Below, piece after piece: positions 21,493-29,541 of a stretch of 37,874 nt of DNA. A program made the translations under genes and the position numbers. Each line of letters opens with the position of its first letter. Position 1 is the first letter of the stretch. The stretch is from DASUBV01 sp035763085 (GTDB lineage Bacteria; Actinomycetota; Actinomycetes; Streptosporangiales; Streptosporangiaceae). The stretch covers positions 1-37,874 of the forward strand of contig DASUBV010000355.1 of NCBI GenBank assembly GCA_035763085.1. Reading direction: 5' to 3'. Under the pieces are notes generated by a model, which saw only the letters and a program-made list of their open reading frames with translations, had not been told where the DNA came from and made no database searches.

Positions 21493-22806
21493 CTAGCTGA
21501 AGACAGACCGGTGGCGGTAAACCGACTGCAGTGCCCCGACGGCGATCATGTCGGCGAACATGGCCGAGCCGCCGTAGGAGACAAACGGCAGCGGCAGGCC
21601 GGTGACCGGCATGATCCCCATTGTCATCCCGATGTTGACGAAGGACTGCACGCCGAACCAGATCGCCACCCCGCAGGCGACCAGCATGCCGAACTGGTCG
21701 TCGGCGCGCTGGGCGATGCGCAGCGCGCGCAGCAGCAGGACGGCCAGCAGCACGATGATCAGGGCACAGCCGAGGAAGCCGAGCTCCTCCCCCGCCACCG
21801 CGAAGATGAAGTCGGTGTGCTGCTCGGGCACGAAGTTCCCCGACACCAGCGGGCCGTGGAACAGGCCCTGCCCGGTCCAGTGGCCGTTGCCGATGGCGAT
21901 CTTGGACTGGGCCGCGCTGTAGCCGGTGCCGCGCGGGTCGGCCGACGGATGCAGGAACGCCGTCAGGCGGCCGACCTGGTAGGACTTGAGCAGGTGCAGG
22001 TTGACCACCGCGACCATCGCCAGCGTGCCGGCCGCGACCAGCCCGGCCAGCCAGTACAGCCGGATGCCCGACAGCGCGATCAGCCCGATGATCAGGGCCA
22101 GCATCAAGATCACGACGCCCAGGTCCGGCTCCGCGGCGACCAGCAGGATCGGCACGGCCGCCACGGCCAGGGCGATCGCGGTCGCCCGCAGCCGGGGCCG
22201 GGTATCGCCCTGGCGCAGTTCCCCGACGATCATCGCGGTCATCAGGATGATGCCGAGCTTGGCGAACTCTGACGGCTCGATCTGGAAGCCGCCAGGCAGC
22301 GAGATCCAGGAGTAGGCGCCGTTCACGATGCTGCCCAGCGGAGTCAGCACCACCACCAGGCCCACGCACGAGACGCCGTACAGGATCGGGGCATACAGCC
22401 GCACCTGCCGGTAGTCCAGGAACGCGACCGCGACCATGAAGACCAGCCCGATGGCGATGTTCATCAGCTGCTTCATCAGGTAGGTACGCGGGTCATGCCC
22501 GGAGTGGATCAGGCCCGGCTGGGTCGCCGACCACACCAGCAGCGTGCCCATCAGGCTGAGGGCCAGCACGGCGGCCAGCAGCACCCAGTCCAGGTGGCGC
22601 AGCGGCGACTTGCGGGCGACCGCGCGGCGGGCCAGCCGGGCCAGCCGGGCGCCCATGGTGGGCCGGGCGCCCGGCCGGGGGCCGGGGAACTTCTGGCGCG
22701 GAGCCAGCGGCGCCAGCCCCCGGTAGGCGGCGGGCGGGCGGCCGAGCCGTCCCGGCGCGCTGCGGCCGAGCTTGCGGCCCAGGTCGAAGTCGCGCAGCGA
22801 GGTCAT
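21493..22806 (-). CDS. rodA: Rod shape-determining glycosyltransferase RodA (SEDS family)
   Basis: SEDS peptidoglycan glycosyltransferase, 437 aa, which polymerises lipid II for lateral-wall growth together with PBP2. About ten membrane segments follow a basic N-terminal tail of about 65 residues. Family landmarks are GSIVNGAYSWISLPGGFQIEPSEFAKLG, AAEPDLGVVILML, QSKIAIGNGHWTGQGLFHG, NFVPEQHTDFIFAVAGEELGFLG and the end GLPLPFVSYGGSAMFADMIAVG. The length, partner gene and NFVPEQHTDFIF motif point to RodA rather than FtsW. Its ATG overlaps the mrdA stop as ATGA (22806-22803), which couples the enzyme pair. It is the last gene of the mre operon. Confidence 0.96.
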   Translation of the reverse strand: MTSLRDFDLGRKLGRSAPGRLGRPPAAYRGLAPLAPRQKFPGPRPGARPTMGARLARLARRAVARKSPLRHLDWVLLAAVLALSLMGTLLVWSATQPGLIHSGHDPRTYLMKQLMNIAIGLVFMVAVAFLDYRQVRLYAPILYGVSCVGLVVVLTPLGSIVNGAYSWISLPGGFQIEPSEFAKLGIILMTAMIVGELRQGDTRPRLRATAIALAVAAVPILLVAAEPDLGVVILMLALIIGLIALSGIRLYWLAGLVAAGTLAMVAVVNLHLLKSYQVGRLTAFLHPSADPRGTGYSAAQSKIAIGNGHWTGQGLFHGPLVSGNFVPEQHTDFIFAVAGEELGFLGCALIIVLLAVLLLRALRIAQRADDQFGMLVACGVAIWFGVQSFVNIGMTMGIMPVTGLPLPFVSYGGSAMFADMIAVGALQSVYRHRSVFS

Positions 22807-24953
22807 GCCCGGCTCCTTCCGGTGGCCTGGCCCGTGCCGGGCTGTCCGCTCCTGGCGTTCTTGTTCGTCCCGGCAGGCCCGGGCTGGCCGGCGTTGGCGG
22901 ACACGATCTGGCCCGCCTTGTTGATCCGCGGCAGGCCGGGCAGCTTCCCGCCAGGGAAGGCTGCCTTGTGACCTTCCAGCCCGTAGATCGAGTCCCAGAT
23001 CTGCCGGACGGCCGGAGCCGATACGTCAGCGCCATACCCCGAATCAGGGATCATCATGACCACGACGAACTTCGGATGATCGCATGGCGCGAACGAGGCG
23101 AACACCGAGGTGGCCAGGTTCCCGGCGACCTGCGCGGTGCCGGTCTTGCCCGCCACGCACACTTTGCCCAGCGGGAAGCCGCCGAACGCGCCCTTGGCGG
23201 TGCCCTGGGTCACCACGCCGGCCAGCGCGCTGCGGATGTAGGCCAGTGTCGTCCTGGACGCCGGCAGGTGGCCGGTGACCGGCGGGTTGATCCGCTTGAC
23301 GACCTTGCCGTCGGGGCTGAGCAGCGCCTGCCCGATCCGCGGGGCGTACAGGGTCCCGCCGTTGGCCAGCGCCGCGTAGGCGCGCGCCAGTTGCAGCGGC
23401 GTGACCGCCACGTAGCCCTGGCCGATCGAGGCGATCACCGCCTGGCCGGGCGTCCACACGTTGCCCGACCGGCAGTTGTCGTACTCGATCCGCTGCACGT
23501 AGGTGCCGTTGGCCTTGCCGTACTTGCACCAGTTCTGGCCCTGGTGGGCATTGTCCTTCCAGTAGTAATAGAGCCACTCGCGGGTGGGCACGGTGCCGGG
23601 GTTCTCCTCGGGCAGGTCCACGCTGGTATTGCGGCCGAATCCCCAGCGCAGCTCGTCGGCCTGCATCTGCTGCACCGGGGCGTGCGGGCTGGTGACGTCA
23701 TTGGCGCCCCGCCGGTCGTGCAGCCACATGTTGTAGGCCAGGTTGTAGAACACCGTGTCGCAGGAAACGATCAGGGCCTGCCGGAAGCTGATCGGGCCCA
23801 TGTTCGGCTCGCCGTCGTTGGCGTAGGAGTGACCGTCGATGTTGGTGGTCGCCGGGCAGTTGTAGTTGCCGTACAGCGAGTACCCCGCCCTGACGCCCGC
23901 CGCGGTGGTGGTCACCTTCCAGGTCGAGCCGGGGGCGTACTGGCCCTGGGTGGCCCGGTTCAGGATCGGCTCGGAGCCGCGGGTCCCGAACAGCTGCCGG
24001 AACTGCTGAGCCGAGATCCCGCCCGACCACACCGAGGGGTCGTAGGTCGGGTAGCTGGCCATGGCGACGACCCGGCCGGTGGTGGTCATGACCACCGCGG
24101 CACCGGTCTTGGCCTTGGAATTGCCCTCGGACTCGGTCTTGCGGATCGCGTTGGCCAGCGCGTTCTGGGTGGCCACCTGCAGCCGGCTGTTGATGCTGGT
24201 GACCAGGTCATTGCCGGGCGTCGGGCTGACCTTGCGCAGGGTCCCGGTCACCGTGCCCGCCGCGTTGACGGTGACCTCGTTCTCCCCGACCCGGCCGCGC
24301 AGGTCCCTGTCGTACTGCTGCTCCAGCCCGGACTGGCCGACCAGGTCGACGCCCGAGAAGCCGGTCACCGGCTGACCGAGCTTCTTGACCTCCTCGGCGG
24401 TGATCGGCTGCAGGTAGCCCAGCAGCTGGGCGGCGGCGGTGCCGATCGGCTGGGCGTACTGGGTGACCGGCTGCGGCTCAGCCGTGACGCCGGGGAACTG
24501 CCGCTTGCTCTCCAGCACCTGGATGGCGACCCTGTCCGAGACGTGATCATCGACCGGGATCGGCTGGTACGGCGAGCCCGGCCAGCACGGCTGGCTGACC
24601 CCGACGGTGCACAGCCGGACCTTCTGCTGCATCTTCTTGGTGCTCATCCCCAGCAGCCGGGCCAGCCGGGCCAGCTCGGCCTTGCCCCCGTCGGCCTGCT
24701 GGGACAGCGTGGACATGTTCACCGAGACCATCAGCTTCGAGCGGTTGCTGACCATCGGCGCGCCGCTGTCGTCGACGATCTCGCCGCGCACCGGCGGCTG
24801 GACGATGTTGCGGATCCGGTCCTGCTTGGCCAGCGCAACGTACGAGCGGTGCTGCACGATCTGCAGGAACCAGGCTCGCGAGCCCAGCCCGAGGAGCAGT
24901 GCCGCCAGCACCACATACAGCACCACCAGCCGCCGCCTGGACGCCGGTATCAC
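22803..24953 (-). CDS. mrdA: Penicillin-binding protein 2 (class B transpeptidase)
   Basis: Peptidoglycan DD-transpeptidase of the elongasome, 716 aa. There is one N-terminal membrane anchor (LVVLYVVLAALLLGLGSRAWFLQIV), then a dimerisation/pedestal domain (VRGEIVDDSGAPMVSNR) and the penicillin-binding domain. The active-site serine is in APGSTWK (about 341), the second motif is SCD in VSCDTVFYNLAYN (about 398), and KTGTA is near 602. Several cysteines lie in the outer domain (LCTVGVSQPCW; NWCKYGK and DNCRSGN), which could form disulfides. The C-terminal 40 residues are Gly/Gln-rich. It starts with GTG at 24953 with GGAGG upstream. It lies between mreD (79-bp gap) and rodA (4-nt overlap). Confidence 0.97.
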   Translation of the reverse strand: MIPASRRRLVVLYVVLAALLLGLGSRAWFLQIVQHRSYVALAKQDRIRNIVQPPVRGEIVDDSGAPMVSNRSKLMVSVNMSTLSQQADGGKAELARLARLLGMSTKKMQQKVRLCTVGVSQPCWPGSPYQPIPVDDHVSDRVAIQVLESKRQFPGVTAEPQPVTQYAQPIGTAAAQLLGYLQPITAEEVKKLGQPVTGFSGVDLVGQSGLEQQYDRDLRGRVGENEVTVNAAGTVTGTLRKVSPTPGNDLVTSINSRLQVATQNALANAIRKTESEGNSKAKTGAAVVMTTTGRVVAMASYPTYDPSVWSGGISAQQFRQLFGTRGSEPILNRATQGQYAPGSTWKVTTTAAGVRAGYSLYGNYNCPATTNIDGHSYANDGEPNMGPISFRQALIVSCDTVFYNLAYNMWLHDRRGANDVTSPHAPVQQMQADELRWGFGRNTSVDLPEENPGTVPTREWLYYYWKDNAHQGQNWCKYGKANGTYVQRIEYDNCRSGNVWTPGQAVIASIGQGYVAVTPLQLARAYAALANGGTLYAPRIGQALLSPDGKVVKRINPPVTGHLPASRTTLAYIRSALAGVVTQGTAKGAFGGFPLGKVCVAGKTGTAQVAGNLATSVFASFAPCDHPKFVVVMMIPDSGYGADVSAPAVRQIWDSIYGLEGHKAAFPGGKLPGLPRINKAGQIVSANAGQPGPAGTNKNARSGQPGTGQATGRSRA

Positions 24954-25032
24954 CGCGGACCTCCCGATTTCCCGCTATCTGTCACTGCCGCTCGTGCCTG
25001 CTGCCCGCTGCCTGGCCTGGTGCCGCTGCCCG

Positions 25033-26697
25033 CTACCGGCCGGCGGCGGACCGCCGGCCGTTGCGCCGCCATGACCGCGGCACCGCGCCGCGCCGCCGGG
25101 CCAGCAGCGTCAGCACCGCCCACCGGCTGTGGCTGAACCGGGGACGCTTGCCGGACTGCGGCCGCCCGGCCACCAGGGGCCGGGACCGGAATCGCGGCGT
25201 CGCCGGGCGGCCCTTGCCCGGCCGGACCGGCGCCAGCCCGCCCCGTGGTGCCCGGCTGCGTGCTGCCCAGCCCCGGCTGGACGGCCCGCTCCGGCCGGCC
25301 GGGCCGATGCCCGCTCCCGGTCCAGCCGGGCTGAACGCCGCGCGCCCGGCACCGAGCCGGCTGCCGGTCAGCGGCCGGCCCAGCATGCCGTCCCCGCGGC
25401 GGCCGTTCATGCGCAGCCGCCGCGGCTGGCCCAGGCCGTGCCGCAGGGACCGCAGGGTGGGCTGCCCGATGCCGCCCGCCGCGCTCAGCCCCGTTGTCCC
25501 GCGCCCCGTGCTTCCCCCGAGCGCGCCGCCGGAGTGGATCTTGAACCGCGGCGCGGCCGGGACGGGCTGGCCGCCGGCCGGCCGGCGCACCGCGCCGCCG
25601 GTCAGCACCACGGGGCGGAAGCTGCCGCGGCCGCCGCGGCGACCCAGCCGGTCCAGGGCCCGGCGGGCCCCGCGGCCGTCGCCCAGGGCGCCGCGGCCCA
25701 GCGCCCCGAGTCCCCGCGCACCGCCGCGCAGCCTGGTCCGGCCGCCGGCGCTCTTGCCCTCGCGCCGCGACCCGCCGGTCAGCCGCAGGTGCACCGGGCG
25801 GGCTGGCAGCGTGCGCGGCAGCTGGCCGCCAGCGGCCGATCCGGCGACGCCCGAGCGCAGTCGCGCCGCTCCCGTGCCGTGCGGGCGGGCCACCAGGCTG
25901 GCCAGCGCGTGGCCGCTGAGCGGCCGGCCGGCCAGGCTGCGGGCCGCCGCGCTGCTGCCGATCCAGCCATCACCGGCCCGCCCGGCGCCCGGCCCGAGCC
26001 GGGGCGTGCGCCGGGCCGCGTCCCGCCGGGCCCGTCGCGACTGTGCCGGGCCGGCCAGCCAGCCGCCCAGGCCGGGCAGCACGGCGCCGCCCGCCGCGCC
26101 GCCGGCGGCAGCCAGCCCCTGGCGGCTGCCTCCGCCCGCCAGCCCCTGCCGGGACTGCAGCGCCGAGCCGCCGGGCGCGGCCAGGGCCGCCGACGGCGCC
26201 CGGGCCCCGGCCAGCCAGGCCCGGGTCAGCAGGATCAGGTACAGCACGAACGGGCTGATGACGACGTCATACATGATCGCCGACGGCAGCACCTGCCGGA
26301 CCGAGGCCCAGCTCACCTGGGCGGGCTGCAGCGCCATGCCCAGCCCGGCGATCAGGATCTCGCCGGCCGCACCGGCCCCGGCCGCGATCAGCATCGGCAC
26401 GAGCGCCGAGCGTGCCACCGTGCCGCGGAACCGGCCGCAGGTCCAGCCCACGATGCACAGCACCAGGGCGTAGATGCCGACAATCCCGCTGCCCGGCGGG
26501 GCCAGGTCCAGGCCCAGCCCGGCCACGAACCCGGTGACTGCGCCCGGCACCGGCCCGCCGGCCAGCCCCAGGGCTGCGGTCATGACCAGCACCAGGTCCG
26601 CCACCCCGCCGCCGGGCAGGTGCAGCCCGTTGAGGTAGGTCAGCTGGACGACCAGGGCGACGGCGACGGCCACGACCGACAGCACTATCTTGCGCAT
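25033..26697 (-). CDS. mreD: Rod shape-determining protein MreD with a very long basic tail
   Basis: MreD is the polytopic membrane subunit of the elongasome. Residues 1-165 are a normal MreD with five to six membrane segments (MRKIVLSVVAVAVALVVQL, DLVLVMTAALGLAGG, GIVGIYALVLCIVGWTCGRFRG, SAIMYDVVISPFVLYLILL). Residues 171-554 are an additional Arg/Gly/Ala/Pro-rich tail with many RG and RR pairs, containing small conserved-looking islands such as PRFKIHSGGALGG and KRPRFSHSRWAVLTLLARRR. The reading frame is open throughout and has no typical hydrophobic pattern, so the tail is probably cytoplasmic and disordered. The ATG at 26697 follows the mreC stop by one nucleotide. MreD proteins are usually 160-220 aa, so this one is more than twice the normal length. 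Confidence 0.92.
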   Translation of the reverse strand: MRKIVLSVVAVAVALVVQLTYLNGLHLPGGGVADLVLVMTAALGLAGGPVPGAVTGFVAGLGLDLAPPGSGIVGIYALVLCIVGWTCGRFRGTVARSALVPMLIAAGAGAAGEILIAGLGMALQPAQVSWASVRQVLPSAIMYDVVISPFVLYLILLTRAWLAGARAPSAALAAPGGSALQSRQGLAGGGSRQGLAAAGGAAGGAVLPGLGGWLAGPAQSRRARRDAARRTPRLGPGAGRAGDGWIGSSAAARSLAGRPLSGHALASLVARPHGTGAARLRSGVAGSAAGGQLPRTLPARPVHLRLTGGSRREGKSAGGRTRLRGGARGLGALGRGALGDGRGARRALDRLGRRGGRGSFRPVVLTGGAVRRPAGGQPVPAAPRFKIHSGGALGGSTGRGTTGLSAAGGIGQPTLRSLRHGLGQPRRLRMNGRRGDGMLGRPLTGSRLGAGRAAFSPAGPGAGIGPAGRSGPSSRGWAARSRAPRGGLAPVRPGKGRPATPRFRSRPLVAGRPQSGKRPRFSHSRWAVLTLLARRRGAVPRSWRRNGRRSAAGR

Positions 26698-26698
26698 C

Positions 26699-27661
26699 TC
26701 AGCCCCCCGTCGCCGGGCTGGCCGGGCTGGTCCCGGACGGCGTGCTGCCCGGCGATGGCCGGGCTCCCGGCGTCACCGTGACCGTGACCGTCGGGGTGGG
26801 CGTGGCGTGCGGGCGGGGCGGCAGCACCGAGAACCGCGGGCTGTGCTTCGGCGGCTCGATCACGATGCCGACCACCCCGAGCGCGGCGAAGTTCACGTAC
26901 GGCCTGACCAGCGCCCGCGAGGTCAGCGCGCCGGCCCGGTTGACCACCCGGCTGACGGTGCCGACCGGCACGCCCGGCACGTACGGCCGGTCATGCACCG
27001 ACGCCGATGTCACCAGCTGCTGGCCGGGCGTGAGCGTGACGTGGGTGTCCAGTACCTGCAGCTTCAGCTCCCCGCTGCCGCTGGACGTCTTGCCCGGCCC
27101 GGTCACCCAGCCGAGCTGGCCGCCGGGGGCCAGCTGGATGCCCACCTGCTCGGAGGAGTCGGTGGCCAGCATGACCGTGCAGGTGTCCCGGCCTACCGCC
27201 GTCACCTCGCCGACCAGGCCCTGGCCGTTGAGCACCGTCTCGCGCGGCCGGACGCCGTCCCGGCTGCCGGCATCCAGCGTGACAGTCTGCTGGAAGCCCT
27301 GGCCGGTGGCGATGACGGTGGCCGCCACGACCCGGTAGCCGCCCTTGCCCGCGACCGACAGCAGCCGCTGGAGCTGGGCGTACTGAGCCTGGCTGAGCTG
27401 GGCGCGGCTGAGCTCGGCGCGCAGCCGGAGCACCTCCTGCTGCAGCGATCGCACCTGCTGGGAGGTGCTGTCCTGGCCCTGACCGACCAGGGTGGAGGCG
27501 GAGTTGGCCGCGGTCTCGGCCCCGCCGAACACCGAGGTGCCGACCGCGCGGAGGCCGCGGATGACCGGCGAGCCGCCATCCCGGTAGTCGATCGTGATCA
27601 GGAGCAGCGCAACGACGATCAGCACGCCGAGAACCAGCCGGGTTCGCCGCGTGTCGTGCAC
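26699..27661 (-). CDS. mreC: Rod shape-determining protein MreC
   Basis: MreC, 320 aa, joins MreB inside to PBP2 and RodA outside. There is a single N-terminal membrane helix (RTRLVLGVLIVVALLLITIDY), then a coiled coil (about 65-105, VRSLQQEVLRLRAELSRAQLSQAQYAQLQRLL), and two beta-barrel domains with VVAATVIATGQGFQQTVTLDAGSRDGVR, GLVGEVTAVGRDTCTVMLATD and PYVPGVPVGTVSRV. The C-terminal 35 residues are a Pro/Thr/Ser-rich tail (TPTPTVTVTVTPG). It starts with GTG at 27661, with GAGGTGATC upstream. It follows mreB after 78 bp, in which a GC hairpin sits. Confidence 0.96.
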   Translation of the reverse strand: MHDTRRTRLVLGVLIVVALLLITIDYRDGGSPVIRGLRAVGTSVFGGAETAANSASTLVGQGQDSTSQQVRSLQQEVLRLRAELSRAQLSQAQYAQLQRLLSVAGKGGYRVVAATVIATGQGFQQTVTLDAGSRDGVRPRETVLNGQGLVGEVTAVGRDTCTVMLATDSSEQVGIQLAPGGQLGWVTGPGKTSSGSGELKLQVLDTHVTLTPGQQLVTSASVHDRPYVPGVPVGTVSRVVNRAGALTSRALVRPYVNFAALGVVGIVIEPPKHSPRFSVLPPRPHATPTPTVTVTVTPGARPSPGSTPSGTSPASPATGG

Positions 27662-27702
27662 AACCGATCACCTCATCTGCCGCCGATCCGGCAGCTCGTG
27701 CG

Positions 27703-27729
27703 CCGCGCCGCCCAGGCGGCCCGGCGCGG
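27703..27729 (-). terminator. Hairpin between mreB and mreC (possible partial terminator)
   Basis: CCGCGCCG (27703-27710) pairs exactly with CGGCGCGG (27722-27729) around an 11-nt loop, in the 78-bp mreB-mreC gap. A leaky terminator here would give more mreB than mreC mRNA, which fits the higher need for MreB; this is inference. Confidence 0.45.
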
Positions 27730-27739
27730 GGACGGCGGT

Positions 27740-28771
27740 CTAGCGCCGGGCCTCGGGCACCAGGACCTGGCGCAGGGTGTCGAAGTCCTCGACGCACTTG
27801 CCGGTGCCCAGGGCGACCGAGTCCAGCGGGTTGTCCGCCATGTGCACGGGCATCCCGGTCTCCTCGCGCAGCCGCTCGTCGAGGCCGCGCAGCAGCGCCC
27901 CGCCCCCGGTCAGCGCGATCCCCCGGTCCATGACGTCGCCGGCCAGCTCGGGCGGGCACTTGTCGAGGGTGCTCTTGACCGCGTCGATGATCACGGTGAG
28001 CGGTTCCCCGATGGCCCGGCGGATCTCCTCGGCCGAGATGACGATCGTCTTGGGCAGGCCGCTGACCAGGTCGCGGCCGCGGATTTCCGCGTTCGGCTCG
28101 TCGGCCGAGGGATAGGCCGAGCCAAGCGCCATCTTGATCTCCTCGGCGGTGCGCTCGCCGAGCATCAGCGAGTACTCCTTCTTGCCGAAGGTGATGATCG
28201 CCTGATCCAGCTCGTCGCCGCCGACCCGGATGGACTGCGAGGTCACGATGCCGCCCAGCGAGATGACCGCGACCTCGGTGGTGCCGCCGCCGATGTCGAC
28301 GACCATGTTGCCGGTCGGCTCGTTCACCGGCAGCCCGGCGCCGATGGCGGCGGCCATCGGCTCCTCGATGATGTACACGCGGCGGGCGCCGGCCTGATGG
28401 CCGGCCTCCTTGACCGCGCTCTGCTCGACCCCGGTGATGCCGCTGGGCACGGCCACGACGATCCGCGGCTTGGCCAGGTGACTGCGCCGGTGCACCTTCT
28501 GGATGAAGTAGCGCAGCATCCGCTCGGTGACATCGAAGTCGGCGATGACGCCGTCCTTGAGCGGGCGGACGGCGATGATATTGCCCGGCGTGCGGCCGAT
28601 CATCCGCTTAGCCTCGACGCCGACCGCCACGATCTGCCCGGTATTGGTGTTCAGCGCCACAACTGACGGCTCGTTGAGCACAATGCCGCGGCCTCTCACA
28701 TACACCAGCGTGTTGGCTGTACCGAGGTCGACGGCCATGTCACGGCCCAGAAAGGCCAGTGCGTTGCTCAT
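27740..28771 (-). CDS. mreB: Rod shape-determining actin homologue MreB
   Basis: Bacterial actin, 343 aa. It forms membrane-bound filaments that orient lateral-wall synthesis or, in sporulating actinomycetes, take part in spore-wall synthesis. Nucleotide-binding motifs are phosphate-1 AVDLGTANTLVYVRGRGIVLNEPSVVA, phosphate-2 VVDIGGGTTEVAVISLGG and adenosine loop GIALTGGGALLRGLDERL. The start MSNALAFLGRDMAVDLG (ATG at 28771) gives the short amphipathic N-terminus expected for membrane binding; GGAAGG lies about 12 nt upstream. It is the first gene of mreBCD-mrdA-rodA. The 446-bp region before it should hold the promoter. Confidence 0.98.
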   Translation of the reverse strand: MSNALAFLGRDMAVDLGTANTLVYVRGRGIVLNEPSVVALNTNTGQIVAVGVEAKRMIGRTPGNIIAVRPLKDGVIADFDVTERMLRYFIQKVHRRSHLAKPRIVVAVPSGITGVEQSAVKEAGHQAGARRVYIIEEPMAAAIGAGLPVNEPTGNMVVDIGGGTTEVAVISLGGIVTSQSIRVGGDELDQAIITFGKKEYSLMLGERTAEEIKMALGSAYPSADEPNAEIRGRDLVSGLPKTIVISAEEIRRAIGEPLTVIIDAVKSTLDKCPPELAGDVMDRGIALTGGGALLRGLDERLREETGMPVHMADNPLDSVALGTGKCVEDFDTLRQVLVPEARR

Positions 28772-29217
28772 CAGGAACGAGAACCTTCCAACTGGGTCTT
28801 GCCAGGTTGATCTGCAGTTTTCGGCGCGGATCGCGGCCACAACCGCATGGCATGTACGTGGCCACTTCGCGCCGGGCTAAACGGCGCCAGCTCAAAAGAT
28901 CTTGGTCTGCCGCCTCGGCGGGGCGATGGCACCCGGCCATGCCCGGCGCCCTCTTGGCGTCCAACGCGCCACTGCCGCCGAAGGTGCCAAAACCGGAGAG
29001 CCATTCCCGCGGGAGTTAGTCTCTCACTATCAGCTATCGGCCGCTTGCCCGCAGTAACGGATCGCGAGCTGGACGTCGCCGGGGAAAAGCCTACAGGCCG
29101 GCCCAGCCGACCACGCCAAGGCACGCCGCGCGGCCAGAGATCGGGCACCACTTCGGCGTCGGTCCATAGCCTGGCCGGCGCGCCCGCTTTGGCCACCCGG
29201 CCCGGGCGCTTTGGCAG
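28772..29217 (-). other. 446-bp gap between DUF4233 and mreB with no gene seen
   Basis: ndk (nucleoside diphosphate kinase) is usually here in actinomycetes. No NDK motif (such as LVLVKPDGV or the NxxHGSD site) is found in any frame. Codon use on either strand does not suggest a gene. There is a weak dyad around TCCCGCGGGA (29005-29014) flanked by GAGAG/CTCTC and followed on the minus strand by TTTT, which may end the valS-folC side transcript. The mreB promoter must lie in this region, but I cannot pick a convincing one. Confidence 0.6.
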
Positions 29218-29541
29218 CTACGGCTGGGCCGGCCGCTCCATACGCACGCCGAGCCAGATCCCGATGAGCCACAAGGCGGCGAAGACGGCACCGAGGAAAT
29301 ACAAGACGGGCACCACGACGCCGGCCACGATCACGAACACTTGCAGCAGGCTTCCCCCGACCAGCGCCGCCGGCAGCAGTGGCCGAGCCAGGGCGGCGAA
29401 GAGCACCGCGGCGACCGCCGCCACGCCCCCGGCCCATCCGGCCGCGCCGGGGTGCAGGTGACTGATCTGGATCGCGACCGGGATGGCCAGTCCGATGACG
29501 ATGGCCTCCATGATCAGCACGGTGGCGCACAGCCGCTTCAT
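29218..29541 (-). CDS. DUF4233 small membrane protein
   Basis: A 107-aa protein with four hydrophobic segments (CATVLIMEAIVIGLAIPVAI, AAGWAGGVAAVAAVLFAALA, LVGGSLLQVFVIVAGVVVPVL, FLGAVFAALWLIGIWLG). The pattern MEAIVIGLAIPV at the start and WLGVRMER at the end is typical of DUF4233, which is found directly after folC across actinobacteria. Function is unknown. Its ATG overlaps the folC stop as ATGA (29541-29538). Confidence 0.92.
   Translation of the reverse strand: MKRLCATVLIMEAIVIGLAIPVAIQISHLHPGAAGWAGGVAAVAAVLFAALARPLLPAALVGGSLLQVFVIVAGVVVPVLYFLGAVFAALWLIGIWLGVRMERPAQP

Noticed and set aside
28996..29025. Terminator-like GAGAG/CTCTC dyad with inner TCCCGCGGGA
   Set aside because: The arms are separated by unequal internal loops and the inner palindrome leaves too small a loop, so it is kept only as a remark in the gap entry.
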